From Willaertia magna (Eukaryota > Heterolobosea > Eutetramitea > Acrasida > Naegleriidae): a DNA stretch of 15,415 nt. Below the pieces are notes generated by a model that ran no database searches, was not told where the DNA came from, and saw only the letters and a list, made by a program, of their open reading frames with translations. Positions within the stretch are counted from its first letter, which is position 1, and every line of letters begins with the position of its first letter. The stretch lies in contig CADWAF010001178.1 in assembly GCA_902984215.1 (NCBI GenBank), forward strand, positions 1 through 15,415, written 5' to 3'. Shown in pieces: positions 9,379-15,415 of the stretch. The position numbers and the translations under genes are program-made.

Positions 9379-10535
9379 ATGTACACAATTAAATTACTTG
9401 AAAGCCATTATTTTAATCAGATTTTCAACAACCAATTAAATTTATAAAAGAAAGAAAAGATTTTTTATTAATTGTCAATATTTATAATGAATTATCTACC
9501 CAAAAGAAGGTATTAAAAATATTAAAAAGAAACTCTTTTGAAATTACTGGATTGATGGATCAATTTGTAAAAATTAATGAAATAAATAATATAAAATTAA
9601 TTGAACGTGGATATAAATATGCTGTAATAATTAATGAATTAAATGAAATTTTTATTTTTGGAAATATTAATATTAAAGATAAATATTTAAAAAAAGTTGA
9701 CAATAATTATATTTATAAAGTTTCTATTAAAAATTTAACTTAAAATACACAATTTAAAAAAGTTACATGTGGTTTTGATAACATTATTTTAGTTATAAAA
9801 GAAAATATTTTATTTGTCGCAAGAGTGAATGAATATTCACAATTAAGTTGTGAATCTAAAAAAGAAATTAAATCATTTACTAAAATAGATACTTTACAAA
9901 GTATAAATATTATTGATGTACAATATTGATAATAACTATACTTTAATTTTAGATGATTTAAATAATATTTATGGTTCATGAACAAATAAATACAACGCTC
10001 TGTGTATTAAAGAGAAAAAGCTTTCAGAATTTACAAAACTAAATCTAGATATTCCGTTTAAAGTAATCTTAATAAAAAAATTTTTAGAACACGAAATATA
10101 TAAATTATTGATTGTAGATAATAATATTGATTCTTGTGAAAAATAACTTATTCTTTTTACTTTAAATTTCAAAATTTACAAAACTAAATCTAGATATTCC
10201 ATTTAATTATATTATGTACTAAAATTAATAATATATATTCTTCATATACTAATTCGTTTACTATATATTTAATTACTGATAACGCTAAATGTTACAAAGT
10301 TGGTTATTATAATTTAAATCCGTTACAAATAATTTTGAAGATTATTGCATATAAATATTTATATCAACAGTGTTACCATGGTATTTTTGTTTATAGTGAT
10401 TATTTAATTAATAATGAAGAAGTTATTGTATATTTTAATGAAATTAAATTACTTGATAACTTCAAAAATGGCAGATTTTTTTTTTGTTGCAAGATCTCTA
10501 GTGGTAGAAAGTGCTTCTACTTTGTTAAAATGTAA
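9379..10535 (+). CDS. RCC1-repeat protein copy with several frame changes
   Basis: The likely start is ATG 9379 (MYTIKLLESHYFNQIFNNQL), placed by analogy with the 5307 gene. The main signal, in another frame from about 9445, shows RCC1 blades: IKLIERGYKYAVIINELNEI followed by FIFG, then, after a TAA read as Gln, FKKVTCGFDNIILVIKENIL and FVARVNEYSQL. At TGA 9927 the blade IIDVQY continues exactly one base later as DNNYTLILDDLNNIYGS, with normal RCC1 spacing. A second TGA (9979) lies in that new frame where the family usually has Gly, before TNKYNAL. Later ITDNAKCYKVGYYNL marks another blade, and the gene ends NGRFFFCCKISSGRKC ... VKM-TAA. So four or more blades are spread over at least four frame segments. 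Function beyond the fold is unknown. Confidence 0.6.
10028..10055 (+). repeat. 28-bp exact direct repeat, copy 1
   Basis: These 28 bases are identical to 10173-10200 (start AATTTACAAAAC, end AGATATTCC). They encode FTKLNLDIPF in the local frame. The copies are 145 bp apart, not a multiple of three, so the second copy lies in a different frame. Confidence 0.8.
10173..10200 (+). repeat. 28-bp exact direct repeat, copy 2
   Basis: Exact match of 10028-10055. It is followed by T-rich DNA similar to that after copy 1 (TTTAA). The exactness points to a recent duplication or gene conversion, or to an assembly artefact, within a gene that is otherwise diverged. Confidence 0.8.
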
Positions 10536-10643
10536 AAATAAAGTAAATTTTTTATTTAATGCTAAAAAACTACAATGCCCTAAAAGTTGGTAAAAAAAAA
10601 ACAAAATTCTTTAAAAAACCAAAATGTTGAAAAAATATAATGT
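10536..10643. other. convergent spacer
   Basis: A short A-rich gap between the TAA end of the RCC1-like gene (+) and the TGA end of the long minus-strand gene. Nothing recognisable lies in it. Confidence 0.4.
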
Positions 10644-13600
10644 TCAAAAACTTTAATTTTCTTCTTCTTTTTCCTCAAAATCTCCATCTTCATTACTTTC
10701 TAAGGAACTTGATTTACTTACGTTTTTACTTGTGAATCTTTGTATATCTTTTAAATTTTATAAAAAATTCTTCTTCTTTAATCTAACATAATTATCTAAT
10801 TTTTCTGTAAAAGCTGTATCCTTAACAATTGATTCTTTCTTTTCAATATCATACTAAACTGTATAAAGTTTTGTTTGTTAAATATCATTCAATTTGTTTA
10901 ATAAATCTATTCGTAAATGTATATCCTTATTTTTAAATAAAATACTTGCTAAATAAATTTGCCTATTATAATATCTTAATTTGAAAATCTTATTAATATT
11001 CGACTTATTTAAATGATAAGTGTTGCCTGATAAAAATGATCTAATGATATCTTCTTTGCCTTCTCTATCATTATCAACAAAGTCAATTAAAGTTAAATTC
11101 TTAAAAATCTTTGAATTTTTCTTTTGCTAATTTTTGATAGAAACACAAAAAAAAAAAATTTCTTACCGTATTAAGTGTTATTTGATATTTCTTATAAAGA
11201 GTCTCGTATTTTTTCTTATAATATACTGCTAATTCTAAAGGACTCTTAGTGTCAATAACTTCATCTAATTCATTCAAATTACAAACATCATCATTTAAAA
11301 AAAAAATAAGAAAGATCCATAATTTAAATCATCACCAATAGAACTATTTGATGATGACTTAGTTTCAATTAAATAATTGTGTCAATTCTAAAGATGACAC
11401 TGAAGGAGGTAAAATATTTTGTTGATTACATCTTTTTTCTTGAGTTAAAACAGAAGATAATCTTAAAACTTTAAAGCTTCTATTATCTTTATATTGTTCT
11501 TCTAAATTTGAGTTTGGTAAGTAATGGTTATGTTTGTACAATAATAATTTTGATTTGTTAACTAACATTTTTTTTTCACCTAACTGAAACATTATTACTT
11601 TGTTAATATTATTATTGAATAATATGACTTTAATAAGACAATTATCTTCAATAAACCTTACAATCTTACCTCTACCTATCCAATATAAACCAAAAACATT
11701 CATTTTGGGATAATAGTCCTTAATAATTTCTTTTAACACAAAGTTAAACATTCCCTAATGTATATTTAAATCAATTAAAACATCATCATTTACATCTAGT
11801 TTTTGATGTTTATAAAAAGAAATACTTGAATTATCTTTCAAAAAAAGTAAAAATATCAAAATATTGTAAAAATACTGATAAATACTAGTAAATCTTTGAT
11901 TACTCATTACATTTAATTTTGAAACTAATAAAGTTAATTGTTTTGGATAAGTATTGTTAAAGGAAGATAAGATATTTGTGGAAGTACTGCTAACTGTAAT
12001 ATAATAATTGTAAATATAATATAGAGTAGCAACATTACTTTTTGCAATATCTAAATTAGAATCGAAACCATTCTTTCTAATATTAATGCAATATTATATA
12101 AATATATCAACAATGCTTAATAATTTATTGAAATTCTTATCCATTATTTTATAAAAATTCATTTAAATACTTATTAAATTCTTATCAGTGTTAATAAACA
12201 TTTTAAACTTAATTGTTGAATCTCTATTATTCAAATTTATATCATCTGAATTTATTTCTATTGGTGATATATTTAAAGTTATTTGTGAACTATCAGTAGA
12301 TTTTGAAACTACAACTTTTCTATAACTTTTTCATAAGACTTACGACTTTCTTGATTTTTATTTTCTTTATCATCATCTTTATTAAGATGAGAATTAGAAA
12401 ATTCTTGATCTTTATCTTGTTGTTGTTTTTGTTTTGTTTGTTTTTTGGTTTTTTTTTATTACTATTATTAACATATTCAAAGTTATCAGATTCATAACTA
12501 CTTTCTTATGAATCTACTTCTTGTACAATTTGTTTTCTTTTTCTTTTCTTTTTTGAGTCTTCTACTTTTTTTTTATATTCTTCCGGATCTTTAGTCTTTG
12601 TTAAATCACTTTTTCTTTTTCTTGTTAAATGAACTTTGGTTGTTGTTTGGGGTATTTTTTTGAAACAATTTTTTAAAAAAATCAGCAATAAGGAATATTT
12701 TTAAACTTTTATAACCTTTTGACCAAACAATAAAAATTTTTACAAAGTACATTTTATTGCTATAATCGTAAATACTATTAACAAATACTGAAATATCACA
12801 TATTTCATAATTGTGTTCAACTTTAAATGTAAAATTTGTTGAATCAAAAATAATTCCATTTTTAAACTTAAAAACAGAACAGAAATTTTGATTAAATTCA
12901 CTATTAAAAAATTGACCTTCAAATATTTGTTTAATTTTTTTAAAATCAAATAATTGTTGCGTTTATACTAAATATTTAATGTCAAAACCTGAACAAAATA
13001 AATATGTAATAAATAAATTAAGTAAAATATATTTACAGTCTTTTTGTTAATTTGCTAATGCTTCAAAATCATTTATAAATTTATTATAATCATCAACTAA
13101 ATTACTATTTTTAAAATCGTATTTCTTTACACCTTCCATTTCCAATTTCTTGTTAAATATAATTGATTTTAGTAATCTAAAATGAAGAAACATTTTAGTT
13201 AGCTTTGTTAAGTATTCTTTTTTATCATTACGTAAAACTACTGTAGGATAAAGAGGTACTGGATTATATATTGTTAAATCAAATATCTTCTTTTCTTTTT
13301 GTTTATTGAAATCTTCTATTATATTTAAAAATCAGGCGTTACCGGAATTAATTTTATACTGAAAGAAAGTTGACACTAATAAATATACATAATTATAATC
13401 ACCATAGGCTATAATTCTTGATGTTGCTAATTTTAATTTCTGATATAAATTATTTACATTTTTAGAAATATTATTTATAAATACATTAACTTTTTTTTTC
13501 TTTGAATTTAATAAATAATAAAATAATTTAATATGTTTTGTATTATCTCTCAACAATTATCTTTTTTTTGTTCTTTCTAAATATTTATTGTAAACATTTT

Positions 13601-14165
13601 CAATCTTTTGATAATATTCAAAACAATTACTATAAGTGTGTTTAACAAATATACATTCTTTTCTTGTTATCAACTTTTTATTTACTTTTTCTTTTAAATT
13701 TTCTTTAACACCTAATTTAATTGTTTCACCTATATCTTTATTTAAATAAAAAGCTATTTTTGTTTTCTCATCTTTTTTAAATATGTTTTCATAATTTTTT
13801 ATCTTTTTTTTTACGAGTATATTATTTATATAACTTATAGGTGATATAAATTTTTGATTCTTAATTGGTATTAATAATTCATCTAATTTATTCTTTTTTA
13901 CATTCTTACCTCTTTTATTATTATTTTTACGTTTTAATTTATTTACTTTTTTATCCAAATAACCTAAAAATTCATAATTATTCAAACTAGAAGTTTTAAG
14001 TTGATCAAAAGGTTTATTAGGTGAAGTTGATGGTTAATTAATAGCTTTGATTAAATTAAATGGTGATGTAGGAGGTTTATTAGGTGAAGAAGGTGGTTGA
14101 TTAATAGCTTTGATTGGATTAGATGATGAAGGAAAAGGTTTATTAGGTGGTAGTTGGATCTTCAT
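10644..14165 (-). CDS. long gene of unknown function, about 1,150 codons, with frame breaks
   Basis: ATG 14165 begins MKIQLPPNKPFPSSSNPIKA, a proline-rich head made of 21-residue repeats. One frame then runs from 14165 to about 12610 with TAA codons as Gln and a single TGA at 13332-13334 (SGNA-TGA-FLNIIEDF). It passes a basic region (KLKRKNNNKRGKNVKKNK), mixed Lys/Asn/Tyr-rich sequence and YPTVVLRNDKKEYLTKL. Around 12600 it shifts to a Lys/Arg-rich, then acidic part (DPEEYKKKVEDSKKKRKRKQ, ESSYESDNFEY). It shifts again near 12450 and 12330 into a long frame ending QLFN-TGA (11365). That frame includes GLYWIGRGKIVRFIEDN ... NKVIMFQLGEKK, which is faintly Tudor-like. The end (after a 58-nt intron) reads REGKEDIIRSFLSG ... 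FEEKEEEN-TAA-Ser-Phe-TGA. No family is recognised. Basic and acidic tracts suggest a nuclear protein (inference). Confidence 0.6.
11109..11166 (-). other. intron near the 3' end of the long minus-strand gene
   Basis: AATACG|GTAAGA at 11167/11166 and TTCAAAG|ATTTTT at 11109/11108, 58 nt, with a T12 run. Its length is not a multiple of three. Removal links TLNT to IFKNLTLIDFVDNDREG, both good coding frames, which supports it. Confidence 0.65.
13316..13342 (-). other. possible 27-nt intron containing the only in-frame TGA
   Basis: GTAACG ... AATAG with TGA inside, exactly 27 nt, so the frame is the same whether or not it is removed. Introns of 20-35 nt are normal in Paramecium. The inner GCC is unusual for such an intron. 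The alternative is that TGA 13332-13334 is decoded as an amino acid. Confidence 0.35.
14011..14155 (-). repeat. 63-bp tandem repeat coding a Pro-rich 21-residue unit
   Basis: GGTTTATTAGGTG recurs at 14011, 14074 and 14137, exactly 63 bp apart. On the minus strand it encodes SPNKP ... NPIKAINQP and SPNKP ... NLIKAINQP. The Gln of INQP is CAA (14097-14099) in one copy and TAA (14034-14036) in the next. That is internal evidence that TAA means Gln in this genome. Confidence 0.85.
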
Positions 14166-14232
14166 GTGGATATATTTTTTTTATTAATTATTTTTTATTA
14201 TTCTCATAAAATGAATTTTTCTTTGAAAAAAA
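14166..14232. promoter_or_regulatory. shared divergent promoter region
   Basis: 67 bp separate the start of the long minus-strand gene (14165) from the ATG at 14233 on the plus strand. The gap is AT-only for most of its length. It is the second head-to-head pair in the window with almost the same spacing as the first (75 bp). Confidence 0.4.
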
Positions 14233-15174
14233 ATGTGTAAAAAATACTTTATCTTAAGAAATTTTTATAATATTCTTTGTGATGATTCAATTGTCGATTC
14301 CGATGAAGAAATGAGTGAGTCTGAGAATGAATTTTCATCTTTGGCTCATGATCAAGGATTATTGATAATGAAAGATGATAAGATAATTTTAGTGATGATT
14401 GCTTGGAGGATTTATTAGAAGAATTAAATAGTTTAGAAGAAGAAAGAGACAATCTTATTTATAATGAATATGAGGATGATTTTTTAGTTTCCGATAGTGA
14501 TGAGAGTATTTTTAATGAAATATTTTCATCATTAAGTTATTCTTCTACAAGTTTTTTAAATTTTAAACCTTTTAGCAATTTAGAAAATTTAATTATTGAA
14601 ATTAGTTTATTTATACTTAAAAGTAAATGTTCATTTAGTAATGTAAAACTATTATTTGAATTAATAAGGAATATTATTAAAATTGTAATTAACAGTCCTT
14701 ATGAAATTAATAATTTATTAAAATTACTGGATACTAAAAATTTTTTTTAGTTATCATAATATTAATAAATTGGACAGAATTTATTACTGCATAAATTATG
14801 GTGATTATACAATAGAAAAAAGTATTTCTGTACAAAAGTGTAAATGCTTAAAAGTGTTTGATAAATATTTTTATTATCGACCACTTAAAAATCAATTAGA
14901 ATTTAAAATTAATTTTTATAATAATTTTAAAAATGATATTGATTATTTCAAAAATAATTATTACAATGATACGAAAATAATTAACGATATTTATGATTCA
15001 AAAAATTATATTCAAAATATTTATAGTCATACAAAGTTTAAAGATTTTACATACTCTTTTACACTTAACACTGATAACATAGCTCTTTTCAAAAAGAGTT
15101 TTATCAATTTTTATCTGTTTTTCCTTACAATTAATGAACTAAAACCATTTAACAAAAACTTAACAGTTCTATAG
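14233..15174 (+). pseudogene. EnSpm/CACTA-like transposase, N-terminal part, frame-broken
   Basis: ATG 14233 opens an acidic head (DSDEEMSESENEF). The coding signal then moves to a second frame (14376-14750): LEDLLEELNSLEEERDNL, SDSDESIFNEIFSS and the family region ENLIIEISLFILKSK ... LLFELIRNIIKIV ... YEINNLLKLL. Near the T8 run at 14741-14748 it returns to the first frame: LDRIYYC, KCKC, YRPLKNQLEFKINF, IINDIYDSKNY, FTYSFTLNTDNIALFKKSF and LFFLTINELKPFN. This order matches transposase-domain proteins of the EnSpm/CACTA (Transposase_21) type: YYC zinc ribbon, lplkeQL, DiyDG, FtlNtDGv-lFkss, inELp. In the ribbon the second Cys of CxxC is Tyr, and DG is DN. The rest of the catalytic domain is absent; the dispersed repeat follows at 15159. 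It is probably a dead fragment. Confidence 0.7.
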
Positions 15175-15246
15175 TAACTATATTTAAAATCATATACAGT
15201 TTTCCAATTATTTATGCAAAAATAGAACAAAAAAAGGACTCAATAA
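15159..15246 (+). repeat. right copy of 86-bp dispersed direct repeat
   Basis: Direct-orientation partner of 1554-1639. It overlaps the last residues of the transposase fragment and then carries on in another frame as SSIVTIFKIIYSFPIIYAKI. It could be the worn continuation of a transposon gene shared by both sites. Confidence 0.65.
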
Positions 15247-15415
15247 AACGTCTTTTGGAACAGTCTTAAAATAATTTTTTTTCAAAAATTTCTTTTTTTT
15301 TAAAAACACTATTTTAGACGTGCTTAATTTAATTATGAAAGTTGATTATTGTTTTCATCATAGTTTTTTGTAAAGAGTAAAATAAAATTTTGGCTTGAAG
15401 AGTATAAATTTATAC
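15247..15415. other. AT-rich tail of window
   Basis: No coding frame, repeat or RNA gene is supported in the remaining 169 bases, which include a T10-type tract near 15291. Confidence 0.4.

Noticed and set aside
9552..9743. A complete 63-codon gene
   Set aside because: It is one segment of a longer RCC1-like frame; the TAA at its end is a Gln codon between two blades.
9740..10172. Two overlapping minus-strand open frames (81 and 67 codons)
   Set aside because: They lie antisense to clear RCC1 blades on the plus strand and show no motif of their own.
12303..12497. Plus-strand hydrophobic open frame (64 codons)
   Set aside because: It is the complement of the Lys/Asn/Gln-rich part of the long minus-strand gene; T-rich DNA gives Phe/Leu runs by chance.
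12740..12949. Minus-strand open frame of 69 codons
   Set aside because: It is an alternative frame of the long gene; the neighbouring frame links without a break to sequence on both sides.
14249..14452. Minus-strand Ser-rich open frame (67 codons)
   Set aside because: It is the complement of the acidic head of the transposase gene.
1..15415. Organellar, bacterial, Plasmodium or Dictyostelium origin
   Set aside because: GT-AG introns exclude bacteria, and reassigned TAA/TAG does not fit an apicomplexan or Dictyostelium nuclear genome. No organellar genes are present.
1..15415. Glutamate instead of glutamine for TAA/TAG (as in Blastocrithidia)
   Set aside because: The CAA/TAA exchange in the 63-bp repeat and the RCC1 Gln column both point to Gln.

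Overview
The window is nuclear DNA of a very AT-rich protist, well above three-quarters A+T by eye. TAA and TAG are read as glutamine, as in most ciliates. The same code also occurs in hexamitid diplomonads, some oxymonads and some green algae, so 'ciliate' is the likeliest call but is not proven. Three things support the code. A 63-bp tandem repeat in the 14.1 kb gene has CAA in one copy and TAA at the same position in the next. An RCC1 repeat has TAA exactly where the family has Gln. Long coding frames stay open only if TAA and TAG are sense. Spliceosomal GT-AG introns of about 34-150 nt, mostly GTAAGT donors, confirm a eukaryote. There are no operons, Shine-Dalgarno sites, rRNA or tRNA genes or CRISPR arrays.

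Layout. 1-2019 is almost pure A/T with no gene. 2020-2391 is a broken piece of an RCC1-like gene. 2603-2930 holds degenerate tandem repeats. 3006-3868 is a scrambled HSP90-derived gene fragment. 4257-4937 (-) is a possible unknown gene. 5307-5984 (+) is the best-preserved RCC1-like gene. 6121-8106 (-) is an intron-rich gene of unknown function. 8182-8577 (+) is a small three-exon unknown gene, head-to-head with it. 8578-9290 and 9379-10535 (+) are two more RCC1-like genes. 10644-14165 (-) is a long gene (roughly 1,150 codons) of unknown function. 14233-15174 (+) is the N-terminal part of an EnSpm/CACTA-like transposase, head-to-head with it. An 86-bp sequence at 1554-1639 recurs in the same orientation at 15159-15246.

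The most striking property is that nearly every gene changes reading frame repeatedly. Several changes fall at or within a few codons of a TGA, with the next codon starting one base later (+1). Other TGAs seem to be passed without a shift. Three explanations remain: gene decay, indel errors in a long-read assembly (some breaks lie in homopolymers), or real recoding at TGA. In DNA this rich in A/T every frame gives plausible-looking peptide, so only the breaks anchored by known protein families (RCC1, HSP90, transposase) are firm. The genes do not form an obvious pathway. The picture is a region of diverging RCC1-like copies, gene fragments and transposon remains around two divergently transcribed pairs.
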